From an uncultured Bacilli bacterium (GTDB lineage Bacteria; Bacillota_I; Bacilli_A; RF39; UBA660): 64,000 nt of DNA. The DNA is taken from the NCBI GenBank assembly GCA_910584165.1, contig CAJTZU010000005.1, positions 91,866 through 155,865 of the forward strand, given 5' to 3'. The notes beneath the pieces are model-generated. The model saw nothing but the letters and a program-made list of their open reading frames with translations. It searched no databases and had not been told where the DNA came from. How positions within the stretch are numbered: the first letter of the stretch is position 1; every line of letters starts with the position of its first letter. A program made the translations under genes and the position numbers. Positions 24,530-32,934 of this stretch are shown piece after piece.

Positions 24530-25192
24530 ATGGCTAGAAGGATAAAGTATTTTGGTGGAAAGGATATGACCTTGCCAATTAAAGACTCAAAGTTATTAAA
24601 AAGAGTTATGGACTTTTTAATGAAAAAAAGAGAACAGGCAAAAACACCAATAAAAAAGTATCAAGCACATAGAAATTATATGTTATTTCTAATTGGCTTT
24701 AATACAGCTTTTAGAGCAGAAGATTTATTGCAACTTCGAGTAAAAGATGTAATAAAAGGATACTTTTCTATCAAAGAAAATAAAACTGGTAAAATGCAAA
24801 ACTTTAAAATGAATAAACAGTTACATTCTGAAATTTTAGAGTATATAGATCTGTACAATTTACAACCGAATGATTATCTTTTCATGGGTCAAAAAAAGAA
24901 AGATACTTATCAAGGTGTTACAAGGGATGTTATTTATCCAATTACACGTCAAAACTGTCAAGAAATAATATTTCCAAAAGTTATTGAAGGTTGTGGAATC
25001 AATTTTCCTTTCGGACTGCATTCTTTACGTAAGACTTTTGGATATATGTACATTAAGGCTGGAGGAAATATTCTTACCTTAATGAAAATGTACAATCATG
25101 ACGAGCCATCTACAACGTTGCTATATGTAATGTGGGATACAACTGATATTGAAAAAGAGAGGGAATCAATTTTTATAGGAGGAAAAAGATGA
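24530..25192 (+). CDS. Second tyrosine recombinase, short
   Basis: 220 residues with only a short N-terminal helical part before the catalytic domain. Catalytic residues: Arg in NTAFRAEDLLQL, a Lys in ENKTGKMQ, HSLRKTFGYMY (HxxR), a His in YNHDEPS and Tyr in LLYVMW. It lies in the replication region, far from the att sites, so it is not the integrase. Such small recombinases are common in Bacillota phage early regions; resolution of multimers or a role in replication is possible. TATGG start with AAAGGAG upstream. Confidence 0.8.
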   Translation: MARRIKYFGGKDMTLPIKDSKLLKRVMDFLMKKREQAKTPIKKYQAHRNYMLFLIGFNTAFRAEDLLQLRVKDVIKGYFSIKENKTGKMQNFKMNKQLHSEILEYIDLYNLQPNDYLFMGQKKKDTYQGVTRDVIYPITRQNCQEIIFPKVIEGCGINFPFGLHSLRKTFGYMYIKAGGNILTLMKMYNHDEPSTTLLYVMWDTTDIEKERESIFIGGKR

Positions 25193-25374
25193 AAAGAAGA
25201 GACCTAATGGTAGTTTTATTTTTAATGCAACCAGTATTATTAATATTAAACGTTTTTATAGAATCAAAAGAATATAAACTTTTGATGTTACTATACTTTA
25301 TATTTCACTACTATATGATATTTAAATCCAATGAAGGGGAGGAAGAAAATGAAGAGAGAATTAGAAGAAAATAA
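25189..25374 (+). CDS. Small membrane protein
   Basis: 61 residues; ATGA overlap with the recombinase gene. Two hydrophobic segments (LMVVLFLMQPVLLILNVFI and LMLLYFIFHYYMIF) and a very acidic/basic C-terminus. The reading frame runs 26 nt past the start of the next gene. Function unknown. Confidence 0.5.
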   Translation: MKRRDLMVVLFLMQPVLLILNVFIESKEYKLLMLLYFIFHYYMIFKSNEGEEENEERIRRK

Positions 25375-25930
25375 GAAAAGATTTATTGAGTTATTATTAT
25401 CTACTAAAAGAGAAGGAATGGATAAACTAGTTAATTATTTGGAAAATGAAACTGATTTTTTTGAAGCACCAGCTAGTACAAAATATCATTCATCTTATGT
25501 GGGTGGTTTATTAATACACAGTCTTAATGTATTTAAAAGATTAATGCAATTAAGAATTTCTGATAATGAAGAATTAACTAAAGAATCAGAAAATACAAAA
25601 ATTATTGTTGCTTTACTTCATGATATTTGTAAAACTAATTTTTACAAGATATCAGAGAAGAATGTTAAGGACAAAGAGGGGAATTGGGTTAAGCAGCCTT
25701 ATTATATAGCAGACGATAAATTCCCTGTCGGTCACGGAGAAAAGTCTGTTATTATTTTGCAAAAATTTATTAATTTAACTGATGATGAGATTTTAGCAAT
25801 TCGTTGGCACATGGGAGCTTATGATCCAAAAGATAACTATCAGCAATTAGGTAACTCATTTAATAAATCTCCACTAGCTGTAAGTCTTCATATTGCTGAT
25901 TTACAAGCTACATATCTAGATGAAAACTGA
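25349..25930 (+). CDS. HD-domain phosphohydrolase
   Basis: 193 residues from the ATG at 25349 (GGGGAGG upstream). His57 in GGLLIHSLNV, His91-Asp92 in LLHDICK, further His in GHGEKS and WHMGAYD, and a final Asp in HIADLQATYLD form the HD metal site. The match to phage HD hydrolases is clear; the substrate (nucleotide, cyclic dinucleotide or signalling nucleotide) is not. Overlaps the next gene by 11 nt. Confidence 0.82.
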   Translation: MKRELEENKKRFIELLLSTKREGMDKLVNYLENETDFFEAPASTKYHSSYVGGLLIHSLNVFKRLMQLRISDNEELTKESENTKIIVALLHDICKTNFYKISEKNVKDKEGNWVKQPYYIADDKFPVGHGEKSVIILQKFINLTDDEILAIRWHMGAYDPKDNYQQLGNSFNKSPLAVSLHIADLQATYLDEN

Positions 25931-26477
25931 TTCTATAAATCAACTGAATTTAGAATATGAGATAGATAAAAAAACAAATAAAGACCATGTAGCTACACCA
26001 CGTTGGGTAGTTGAGAACATATATGAAATCATTAATATTAAACAATTTAAAAATATATGGTTTCCTTTCAATAATTACGATTCAGAATTCAAATTAAAAG
26101 CTGATGAATTGAATTTAAAGTATAAGGCTACCCATATATTTGATGATTTAGGAAATGATTTTTTTAGTACAGAACCTCCCAAAAGTTGTGATTTGTTGAT
26201 AAGTAATCCACCTTTCGGACAGCAGAATGAGATTATTGAGAGAACTTTTGAATTAGTAGAAGCTAGGAAGATAAAATCATTTTGTTTATTATTGCCACTG
26301 GCAACTTTAGAAACAGAAACACGAGCTAATATGTGGGAAAAATTTGCTAACAAATTATCAATTCTTATATTCAAAAAAAGAATTAAATTCATTGGTTGTA
26401 AAACAAGGTTTAATAGAGCTTGTTGTTGGGTGTGTTATAACATACCAGGATTGGAAGAAAAAATATTATGGATATGA
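25920..26477 (+). CDS. Adenine-specific DNA methyltransferase-like protein
   Basis: 185 residues. HVATPRWVVENIYEII, a degenerate FPFNNYDSEF motif and LLISNPPFGQQNEII, with the NPPF catalytic motif of N6-adenine methyltransferases, place it in the group of short phage Dam-like enzymes. It lacks a recognisable target-recognition domain and there is no restriction endonuclease gene nearby, so it likely protects phage DNA or alters promoter binding. RNA methylation cannot be excluded. Confidence 0.7.
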   Translation: MKTDSINQLNLEYEIDKKTNKDHVATPRWVVENIYEIINIKQFKNIWFPFNNYDSEFKLKADELNLKYKATHIFDDLGNDFFSTEPPKSCDLLISNPPFGQQNEIIERTFELVEARKIKSFCLLLPLATLETETRANMWEKFANKLSILIFKKRIKFIGCKTRFNRACCWVCYNIPGLEEKILWI

Positions 26478-26731
26478 AAGTGTATGAGCAATATAGAAAA
26501 CTATTAGAGACTATTTTTCACACAGATCCATACGGAAATTGGTACTATCCAGTAGCTCTTTATGATACTTACGATAGTGATAGGTTGGTAGGGGTCTTTA
26601 AAAATTGTGCTACACTAGGAAGATTTTTGAATAGAAGTATTAATCATGTACAATGTAGCATTACAAGAAATCAGCTAGTTTTTTGTAGATATAGAATAGA
26701 AAGATTAGAAAGAATAGTGGGAGATGATTAG
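26468..26731 (+). CDS. Hypothetical phage protein
   Basis: 87 residues, aromatic-rich (DPYGNWYYPVALYDTYDSD). LVGVFKNCATLGRFLNRSINHVQCSITR looks like a short helix-turn-helix of the kind found beside phage homing nucleases, but no nuclease domain is present. Overlaps the methyltransferase by 10 nt. Confidence 0.55.
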   Translation: MDMKVYEQYRKLLETIFHTDPYGNWYYPVALYDTYDSDRLVGVFKNCATLGRFLNRSINHVQCSITRNQLVFCRYRIERLERIVGDD

Positions 26732-27028
26732 ATGAATAAGTATGAAGTAAAGTGGGTATATAACCCTAAAACGCATAATTTAAAGATTGTTAATTCGTAT
26801 TTAATAACAGAAAAAAAAGAGATGTACAAGCAATTAAAACTTCATAGTAGCGATTTAGGAAAGGTAAATAGAACTCTTAATTCATCTTTAAATGAGTGGA
26901 TAGCACATAATCGTTTATACGAACTAGGATTATTTAAAGATTATTGTAGAGATTGTGATTTAACTATGAATGAAAGCAAATTTAGAAGATTCTGTTATTG
27001 GATATTGAGTAGATTTTATAGAAGATAG
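26732..27028 (+). CDS. Hypothetical phage protein
   Basis: 98 residues, basic, with GGAGATG before the ATG. YCRDCDLTMNESKFRRFCYWILSRFYRR at the C-terminus is strongly basic with several Cys. No family recognised. Tightly packed in the early operon. Confidence 0.5.
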   Translation: MNKYEVKWVYNPKTHNLKIVNSYLITEKKEMYKQLKLHSSDLGKVNRTLNSSLNEWIAHNRLYELGLFKDYCRDCDLTMNESKFRRFCYWILSRFYRR

Positions 27029-27037
27029 GAGAAATAT

Positions 27038-27550
27038 ATGAATAAAGAAGAAAAAATATTAAATGAAATAAAAGAAACAAGGAACCATTTGCGAAGTTTA
27101 GAACTTGAAGTGAGTAGTTTAAGATTAAATAAAAAAAGGTGGAAACCGTCCCTAGGAGAAGTTTATTATTGTATAAATTTTGGTCATGTATCAAGGTTTA
27201 TTAATACTTTTGGTGTTGACGATAATATATCAACTGGAAACTATTTTCAATCAAAAGAAGAAGTTTCTTTTGAAATTGAAAGATTAAAAATATTAGAACA
27301 GTTAAAAAGCTATAGCTATAGTTTTACTTGCAAGGATTGGAAAGATGAGCAAATTTTAAAATATTTTATATATTATAATTATGAAACTGGAACGATAGAA
27401 ATCGGGTTTGAAGATAACTATTCTACAGGTAATATGATTTATTTTATAAGTGAAAAATCTGCTAAAGAGGCTATTGCTAATATTGGCTTTGAAAATTTAA
27501 AAAGATATTATTTTTTAGTGGGAAAAGGAGAAAAGAAAAAATGCCAATAG
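27038..27550 (+). CDS. Hypothetical phage protein with N-terminal coiled coil
   Basis: 170 residues; AGGAG upstream. Residues 1-35 (EEKILNEIKETRNHLRSLEL and on) form a heptad-like helix. The rest is a beta-rich domain with WKPSLGEVYYCINFGHVSRF, a pattern seen in phage proteins of unknown role. Overlaps the next gene by 10 nt. Confidence 0.55.
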   Translation: MNKEEKILNEIKETRNHLRSLELEVSSLRLNKKRWKPSLGEVYYCINFGHVSRFINTFGVDDNISTGNYFQSKEEVSFEIERLKILEQLKSYSYSFTCKDWKDEQILKYFIYYNYETGTIEIGFEDNYSTGNMIYFISEKSAKEAIANIGFENLKRYYFLVGKGEKKKCQ

Positions 27551-27765
27551 ATGATAAAAAAGATATTGAATATATTAATGTGCCAATTTATATAGAAAAA
27601 GCAATAAAAAAATTATTTAAGTTGAATAAGAATCAAAGAGAATTAAAACAGCAAGTTAAAGATTATATGATTACTCATAATATTCCAACTAATACACCAC
27701 TAGAATTCTTAAAATATTTTCCACAAGAACAAGTAGATGAAAATCAAATGAAGTTAGATATATAG
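27541..27765 (+). CDS. Hypothetical phage protein
   Basis: 74 residues, charged and helical (YIEKAIKKLFKLNKNQRELK). No recognised family. Coupled to the upstream gene by overlap. Confidence 0.5.
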   Translation: MPIDDKKDIEYINVPIYIEKAIKKLFKLNKNQRELKQQVKDYMITHNIPTNTPLEFLKYFPQEQVDENQMKLDI

Positions 27766-27821
27766 GTAATATATAAATTTAGTAGAGAAGGTGAAAAAAT
27801 AATGGGACAAGAAGGTATTAA

Positions 27822-27932
27822 ATGCTTGAAGAAGATTTATTAGCAATCATAGATATTATCTATTTAGATAGTTTAAAAATTTATGAATCGCCTTTATTGA
27901 AGTATAGATTGTGGGAATTATTTAGGAGGTAA
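27822..27932 (+). CDS. Very short protein (36 residues)
   Basis: MLEEDLLAIIDIIYLDSLKI then a basic end. GAAGGT lies 5 nt before the ATG, and the last codons form the AGGAGG ribosome site of the next gene, suggesting coupling. An alternative 13-codon frame from 27802 overlaps it. Function unknown. Confidence 0.4.
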   Translation: MLEEDLLAIIDIIYLDSLKIYESPLLKYRLWELFRR

Positions 27933-27934
27933 GA

Positions 27935-28285
27935 GTGGAATTAAAAGAAGGAATGTATGTAAGAAGTAGATTAGGCATAGGTAAAATAATCAAAGTAGAT
28001 GAAGATGATGTTACTATTGATTTTTCAAATATTACTATAGTCTTGCCAATTTCTAATACTAACATATATAAGACTAGTTACAATATAGTAGATTTAATAA
28101 AAAAAGATGATATTCTTCTTGGAAATGATGGAAAAATGTATCAATGTTGGAAAATTTATAAAGGATATGTATTTACTTATTCCAAAAATAAAGAAGGTCA
28201 AACGATTACACTAGTAGATTATCAAATAAACAGAGTTTTAACAAAAGAACAATTTGAAAGTATGGCTTATAAGGTAGGTGATTAG
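27935..28285 (+). CDS. Hypothetical phage protein, SH3-like
   Basis: 116 residues with a GTG start 4 nt after AGGAGGT. MELKEGMYVRSRLGIGKIIKVDEDDVTIDF is a small beta-barrel (KOW/SH3-like) pattern common in phage early proteins. Function unknown. Confidence 0.55.
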   Translation: MELKEGMYVRSRLGIGKIIKVDEDDVTIDFSNITIVLPISNTNIYKTSYNIVDLIKKDDILLGNDGKMYQCWKIYKGYVFTYSKNKEGQTITLVDYQINRVLTKEQFESMAYKVGD

Positions 28286-28516
28286 ATGTTAAAGATAAAA
28301 GATAGTGTAGATTTAAAAGAACTAGAGAAGTTTGGATTTGTGTACAATGATGATTTAGGACAATATATCGTTAATATAATTAATGAACCATTAACTATAA
28401 ATTGTTGGAATAGAAAAATAAATATAATTGATTATGGTATATTGACAGAAAATATTTTAGTTGAAATAATGTATGACCTAATAAAAGATGGATTAGTAGA
28501 GAAGGTGGAAAAATAA
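28286..28516 (+). CDS. Hypothetical phage protein
   Basis: 76 residues; AGGTGATTAG upstream. KELEKFGFVYNDDLGQYIV and NIIDYGILTENILVEIMYDLIKDGLVEKVE suggest a small alpha/beta protein. No family recognised. Stop overlaps the next start. Confidence 0.5.
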   Translation: MLKIKDSVDLKELEKFGFVYNDDLGQYIVNIINEPLTINCWNRKINIIDYGILTENILVEIMYDLIKDGLVEKVEK

Positions 28517-29121
28517 TGGGGCAAAGATTAAATATAGAAATAAAAAGTAAAAATAAAGTAATAGCAAACTGTTATTATCATTGGAGTGGATATTCATTAT
28601 CTTCATTAAAATTAACAAAAAACATAATAGATGGCTTTGATGAAGTAAAAGAGGAAAATGATTTATTATATGCAATTAGGTTGTTAGGATTAACTGGTGC
28701 TGGATTAACAAGAGAAGGTTTTAGTTATTTATATAAAAATATCCCTAACTTTGATATGTGTGAAAAGATAAAATCAGATAATCCTTTTTCAATACAATAT
28801 AAATATCCTATTTCTATAAATAGAGATGATGGATTAATAGAAATTGATGAAGAAAATATGGAAGCAAACAGAAAATGGGAAGAAGGAAGAATCACTATCA
28901 ACATTGATAAAAAAACATTTCATTTCGGTGTGTTACTTGAATTTTCAAAAAAAGAAGTAGAAGAAGATTATTTTGATGAAAATTGGGAAGAGTCAGATAT
29001 TAAATTAAAAGATATTCCATTTTCAGAAATAGATAACTATATTTCAAAAATATCAAAAATGGTAGAAAATAAAGATTACTATTTTAAAATAGGTGATAAT
29101 TATTATTCATTAATAGAATAG
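28516..29121 (+). CDS. Conserved phage early protein
   Basis: 201 residues starting MGQRLNIEIKSKNKVIANCYYHWSGYSLSSLKLT, a start I associate with a conserved family of phage early proteins of unknown role. Overlaps the previous stop by 1 nt (TAATG), GAAGGTGG upstream. Confidence 0.6.
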   Translation: MGQRLNIEIKSKNKVIANCYYHWSGYSLSSLKLTKNIIDGFDEVKEENDLLYAIRLLGLTGAGLTREGFSYLYKNIPNFDMCEKIKSDNPFSIQYKYPISINRDDGLIEIDEENMEANRKWEEGRITINIDKKTFHFGVLLEFSKKEVEEDYFDENWEESDIKLKDIPFSEIDNYISKISKMVENKDYYFKIGDNYYSLIE

Positions 29122-29132
29122 GTAGAGGCGAA

Positions 29133-29330
29133 ATGAAAATAAGTGAAGTTATAAAAGAATTAGAAGAAATGAAACAAAAGTATGGAGATATAAAAGTTCG
29201 TGCTTATGACCGTACTTCGACCGATGGAGATGTTGAACATATAGTATATAGCGAAGTATATAATTCAGTTTTAATTGATATGTGGTATGAGGATGATGAT
29301 GGTGCATGTTATGAGACCTTTCATGACTAG
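29133..29330 (+). CDS. Small acidic phage protein
   Basis: 65 residues; AGAGGCGAA upstream. MKISEVIKELEEMKQKYGDIKVR is a start shared by many short phage proteins of unknown role; the C-terminus is very acidic (WYEDDDGACYE). Confidence 0.55.
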   Translation: MKISEVIKELEEMKQKYGDIKVRAYDRTSTDGDVEHIVYSEVYNSVLIDMWYEDDDGACYETFHD

Positions 29331-29547
29331 AAAAGAGCAAATAAAAGAACTATTTAAACACTATTATCATTTTTGTAATTATGTTAATTGTCATCACAAC
29401 TATTATAGCCGTTTCTTTTTTATAATGCCAAATGAGTATTTATCAAAATTATCAAGAGAATATATTTTAGATTTTGCAAGAACAAGAAAACTAAACGTTG
29501 AATTTAATGAAAACAATATTAAATTTATTGGAGGGAAGAATGTATAA
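29323..29547 (+). CDS. Hypothetical phage protein
   Basis: 74 residues from the ATG at 29323, overlapping the previous stop (ATGACTAG). A longer frame from 29275 reads antisense to nothing and lacks a ribosome site. FFKxYYHFCNYVNCHHNYYS-like His/Cys/Tyr-rich middle. Unknown. Confidence 0.45.
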   Translation: MTRKEQIKELFKHYYHFCNYVNCHHNYYSRFFFIMPNEYLSKLSREYILDFARTRKLNVEFNENNIKFIGGKNV

Positions 29548-29821
29548 AGTAAGAGTAACTAATCCATACATCTTTATGAATTCTATCAGAGAGAACAAAA
29601 ATCCACAGTTTGAGAACTTTTCTAAAAATGAATTAATAGAGATGTTGAACATTTTATCGGATGAGTATAGAGATTGTTATCAAAGAATAGAGAAAACAAT
29701 TGAATTTATTACTAGGACACAGTATGATGAAGAATTACGAAGCCATGTTTATGGACTTACTTTTGTAGGAACAGAGAAAGTTAGAGCAATTTTAAAAGGA
29801 GAGAAAGATGAAACTAATTAA
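29540..29821 (+). CDS. Hypothetical phage protein
   Basis: 93 residues from the ATG at 29540 with GGAGGGAAG upstream. Helical, EFITRTQYDEELRSHVYGL. No family recognised. Overlaps both neighbours by a few nt. Confidence 0.5.
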   Translation: MYKVRVTNPYIFMNSIRENKNPQFENFSKNELIEMLNILSDEYRDCYQRIEKTIEFITRTQYDEELRSHVYGLTFVGTEKVRAILKGEKDETN

Positions 29822-30077
29822 GAATTGGGAAGAATTAGCAAAAGTACCAGCAAATGATAAATTCAAAATAGAAGTAGATTTAAAAAGAGGTAATGGTTGG
29901 ATAAGACCAATTAAAAAAAATGAAGAAACATCAGACGATTATTACTTTAATAATGTTTACTTACATACTCACACATTTTATGGTAATTGGTATCAAGATA
30001 GCACTAAAATATTTCAAGAACATGGTTTTGATATTGAAATAGATAATTGGGATAAGGAAGTGATAGAAGATGGGTAA
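29808..30077 (+). CDS. Hypothetical phage protein
   Basis: 89 residues, GGAGAG upstream. Acidic with many Trp/Tyr (NWEELAKVPANDKFKIEVD). No family recognised. Confidence 0.5.
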   Translation: MKLIKNWEELAKVPANDKFKIEVDLKRGNGWIRPIKKNEETSDDYYFNNVYLHTHTFYGNWYQDSTKIFQEHGFDIEIDNWDKEVIEDG

Positions 30078-30366
30078 ATACAATTCAAGAATAAATGTCA
30101 TGTTGGAAAGTGATATTGAGCCTGACTGCGAAGATTTTTATTTAGCAGAAATAGAGGAGAAGGCTGAAAAGTGTGATTCATTACAACAAGAAAAAGAGCA
30201 ACTAATAAAATACTTGGAAGATAAGATAAAAGATTGTGAAGAACAAGTTGAATATGTAAAAACTCGAAAAGTTCTTAATCGAACTCCTAACAGATATATT
30301 AGTGAAGGAGTTTTGATAGCATCTAAAGATATTTTAGAAAAGGTTAGGAGTGGTAAGTATGAATAG
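30070..30366 (+). CDS. Coiled-coil phage protein, tandem paralogue A
   Basis: 98 residues. EEKAEKCDSLQQEKEQLIKYLEDKI is a coiled coil and the C-terminus is ILEKVRSGKYE. The next gene has the same coiled coil and ending, so they arose by tandem duplication. Confidence 0.55.
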   Translation: MGKYNSRINVMLESDIEPDCEDFYLAEIEEKAEKCDSLQQEKEQLIKYLEDKIKDCEEQVEYVKTRKVLNRTPNRYISEGVLIASKDILEKVRSGKYE

Positions 30367-30667
30367 TGAAAAAATAATAATGGAATTATCAAGAATATCA
30401 ACACCAACAGGAATAACTTGTTGTGGAGATATTACATTAGATGATTCCACTTGTGATGAAATCATTGAATATGTTACAGATATTGAAGAAAAGGCAAATA
30501 AATATGATACTTTGCAACAACAAAAAGATCAACTAATAAAGTATCTAGAAGATTTCGTAAACAAAACAGATTATGAAGTAAATGTAAAAGAGAATTATCC
30601 ATATCTTGCATGGGCTAATGCTTATAAGGATTTACTAGAAAGGATTAAAAGTGGTAAGTATGAATAA
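30359..30667 (+). CDS. Coiled-coil phage protein, tandem paralogue B
   Basis: 102 residues from the ATG at 30359, AGGAG upstream. EEKANKYDTLQQQKDQLIKYLEDFV and LLERIKSGKYE repeat the pattern of the previous gene; the N-terminus (STPTGITCCGDITLDD) differs. Confidence 0.55.
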   Translation: MNSEKIIMELSRISTPTGITCCGDITLDDSTCDEIIEYVTDIEEKANKYDTLQQQKDQLIKYLEDFVNKTDYEVNVKENYPYLAWANAYKDLLERIKSGKYE

Positions 30668-31013
30668 AAAAGAATGTATGGATATATTAGAACAAAATAA
30701 AGAGTTACTAAAATTAGTGGAAGAAAATCCGACATTGCCAATGGTGTTCTTTGTTGATAGTGAAGATGTGTGTGACGATTATAGTTATACTTTTATGAAG
30801 TTAAGAAGAGTTTATAAAGGAATAATTTATGAGAGCACTATAAATGATGCTGTTTACATTTCTAAAGAAGATTATGTAGAAGAATTATGTGATTATTATT
30901 CAGATGATGTTAGATACTCAAATTTAACAGCTGAAGAGTATGAAAAAGAAATGCAAAAAGAAGCAGATAAGGCCCCACATTATGAAGCAATTATTGTTTA
31001 TATAGGATTATAA
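30660..31013 (+). CDS. Hypothetical phage protein
   Basis: 117 residues from the ATG at 30660, in the same AGTGGTAAGTATGAATA junction as 30359. Acidic, YVEELCDYYSDDVRYSN. This kind of small early protein is common but unnamed. Confidence 0.5.
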   Translation: MNKKECMDILEQNKELLKLVEENPTLPMVFFVDSEDVCDDYSYTFMKLRRVYKGIIYESTINDAVYISKEDYVEELCDYYSDDVRYSNLTAEEYEKEMQKEADKAPHYEAIIVYIGL

Positions 31014-31014
31014 G

Positions 31015-31335
31015 ATGTTAACATTGCCAATTAAGAAGAAATGGTTTGATATGATTCTCTCTAGAGAAAAGACAGAAGAGTATCGAGAGATTAAACCATA
31101 TTGGGATATAAGATTTAAAAATTCATTATATGACATAACATTAGAGAATTGGGTTAAACCAATAATAAAATTTGCTCAAGGAACAGTAATATTTAAAAAT
31201 GGATATCAAAAGAATGCTCCAAAAATTAAGTGCTTTATAGAATTAAAACAAGGTTATGGTAAAACAGAGTGGGGAGCAGAACCCAAAAAGTTATACTATG
31301 TACTTAAAATATTGAGCGTAGAAAGGATAAATTGA
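31015..31335 (+). CDS. ASCH-domain protein
   Basis: 106 residues. LPIKKKWFDMILSREKTEEYREIKPYW is the ASCH/PUA-like signature (KxW...G/SxKxxEYR). ASCH proteins are small RNA-binding or nucleoside-processing folds. Its role in the phage is unknown. Confidence 0.72.
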   Translation: MLTLPIKKKWFDMILSREKTEEYREIKPYWDIRFKNSLYDITLENWVKPIIKFAQGTVIFKNGYQKNAPKIKCFIELKQGYGKTEWGAEPKKLYYVLKILSVERIN

Positions 31336-31339
31336 AGTT

Positions 31340-31528
31340 ATGAGTGTATTAAGAAAAGCAGCACGTAATAAAGAACGTGAAGAAATTAAAGAACATTATG
31401 GTAAAAGAAGCAAGCAACGATGCCCGAAATGTGGAAAATTTTCATTGTTTAAATGGGTAAGTAGACAACACAAAGTAGTTAAATGTGTTAGATGCGGTAA
31501 GGAAATCAATTTAGGAGATATAAAATGA
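31340..31528 (+). CDS. Small zinc-ribbon protein
   Basis: 62 residues, basic. RCPKCGKFSLFKWVSR and VKCVRCGKEI form a CxxC...CxxC zinc ribbon. Nucleic-acid binding is likely. ATGA overlap with the next gene. Confidence 0.6.
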   Translation: MSVLRKAARNKEREEIKEHYGKRSKQRCPKCGKFSLFKWVSRQHKVVKCVRCGKEINLGDIK

Positions 31529-31734
31529 AAACAAAAATTTATATTATTAAAGAAAGGAATTCAGATGATTTCAGAAAAGAAGTAAACGAGTATATATCAA
31601 ATATTGATTTAGTAGATATTAAATTTTCGTATGTAAAAGAAAGGGGACTTTCAGTATATGTAGCAATGATTATATATAAAGTAAAAAAAGACGAAGTAGA
31701 TGAAGAAGATTATTTTGAACCTTGGTTGTTTTAA
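31525..31734 (+). CDS. Small phage protein, DUF2758-like
   Basis: 69 residues. SNIDLVDIKFSYVKERGLSVYVAMIIYKV has the VDIKFS...MIIY pattern of short sporulation- or phage-associated proteins of unknown function. Confidence 0.5.
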   Translation: MKTKIYIIKERNSDDFRKEVNEYISNIDLVDIKFSYVKERGLSVYVAMIIYKVKKDEVDEEDYFEPWLF

Positions 31735-31755
31735 TAAAAAGGATAAGATGAGAAT

Positions 31756-32064
31756 ATGAAAGAAAGTCATAATATAGAAGGTGCATTAAGTAAAAAAGAA
31801 TTAGAAAGTATATTTCAAAGAAAATTTTTAAATTATGAAGTAGATTTTTTCAATTATATAGTAGAATCTTACTATAAAAATAAAAAATTAACAGTATCTT
31901 TTGCTCGAAGAAACCAACGTCATAGTATATTAGATTGTGCTCTTGTTTATATTGCAATGAAAATTATGGAAGAGCAAATCATAAGAGGTGAGAAAAACGA
32001 AGGATTATCTGCAGTACCGAGGGGTCTAGCGGAAGAATTATTAAAAAATAGAAAGAAGGAATAA
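31756..32064 (+). CDS. Hypothetical phage protein
   Basis: 102 residues, basic and helical (VSFARRNQRHSILDCALVYI). No family recognised. 1 nt before the SPFH gene. Confidence 0.5.
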   Translation: MKESHNIEGALSKKELESIFQRKFLNYEVDFFNYIVESYYKNKKLTVSFARRNQRHSILDCALVYIAMKIMEEQIIRGEKNEGLSAVPRGLAEELLKNRKKE

Positions 32065-32065
32065 T

Positions 32066-32920
32066 ATGATTTTAATTATAATAAGTTTGATTTTAGTAAT
32101 AGTATCAGCTGCGCTTTTAGGCGTAGACGTAGAAGAGGGGGAATTAAATTTTAGACCAAGAATGCTATTTAGTTTGTTATTTTTGGGAATTAATTTATTT
32201 GGTTGTTTTTCAACCGTAAAAACGGGAGAAATTGGAATCAAAACGAGATTTGGAAAGATTACAAATACGTATTTGAGTGAAGGTATTAACTTTAAATTAC
32301 CTTTTGAAAAAATAGAAACAGTTAATATTAAAGTTCAAAAATATGAAAATGAAGAGACATTGGAAACATCAACTAAAGATATGCAGATTGTTACAGGAAT
32401 AAAAGTGGTGGTTAATTTTCAAGTAGAAGGTGGACAAGCAGTAGAGCTATATAGAAACGTTGGATCTAATTATAAGGAAACTGTTTTAGAACCTTCTATT
32501 CAAGAAACAATCAAAAGTATAATATCTAAATATACAGCAGAAGAGTTAGTTACTAAAAGAAGTGATGTTGCAATAGATATTCAAAATACATTAAATGATA
32601 GAACTCACAAATATGGAATCAATATTGTTTCTATAAATATAAATAATTTTGATTTCAGTAAAACTTATAATGAATCTATTGAAAGAAAGGCAGTAGCAGA
32701 ACAGAATGCTTTAACTGCTCAACAAGAGTTGGAAACTACAAAAGCAGAAGCAGAAAAAAAGAAAATTGAAGCACAAGCCGAAGCAGACTCTAATAAAATT
32801 AAAGAAAAATCATTAACAGATAAAATTATTCAACAACAATTTATTGAAAAATGGAATGGAGAACTTCCAAAAGTCACAAATGGAAATAATATATTTGATA
32901 TTAGTAGCTTATTAAAATAG
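32066..32920 (+). CDS. SPFH/prohibitin-family membrane protein
   Basis: 284 residues. Two N-terminal hydrophobic segments (about 1-20 and 33-50), then the SPFH domain starting FSTVKTGEIGIKTRFGKITN, with GINFKLPFEKIETVNIKVQ and SIQETIKSIISKYTAEELVTKRSDV, and finally a coiled coil (ERKAVAEQNALTAQQELETT, EAEKKKIEAQAEAD). Host homologues form membrane scaffolds and guard proteases. Phage copies are known but their role is not; membrane protection or superinfection control are possible. Confidence 0.85.
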   Translation: MILIIISLILVIVSAALLGVDVEEGELNFRPRMLFSLLFLGINLFGCFSTVKTGEIGIKTRFGKITNTYLSEGINFKLPFEKIETVNIKVQKYENEETLETSTKDMQIVTGIKVVVNFQVEGGQAVELYRNVGSNYKETVLEPSIQETIKSIISKYTAEELVTKRSDVAIDIQNTLNDRTHKYGINIVSININNFDFSKTYNESIERKAVAEQNALTAQQELETTKAEAEKKKIEAQAEADSNKIKEKSLTDKIIQQQFIEKWNGELPKVTNGNNIFDISSLLK

Positions 32921-32934
32921 AAAGGTATGATTAT

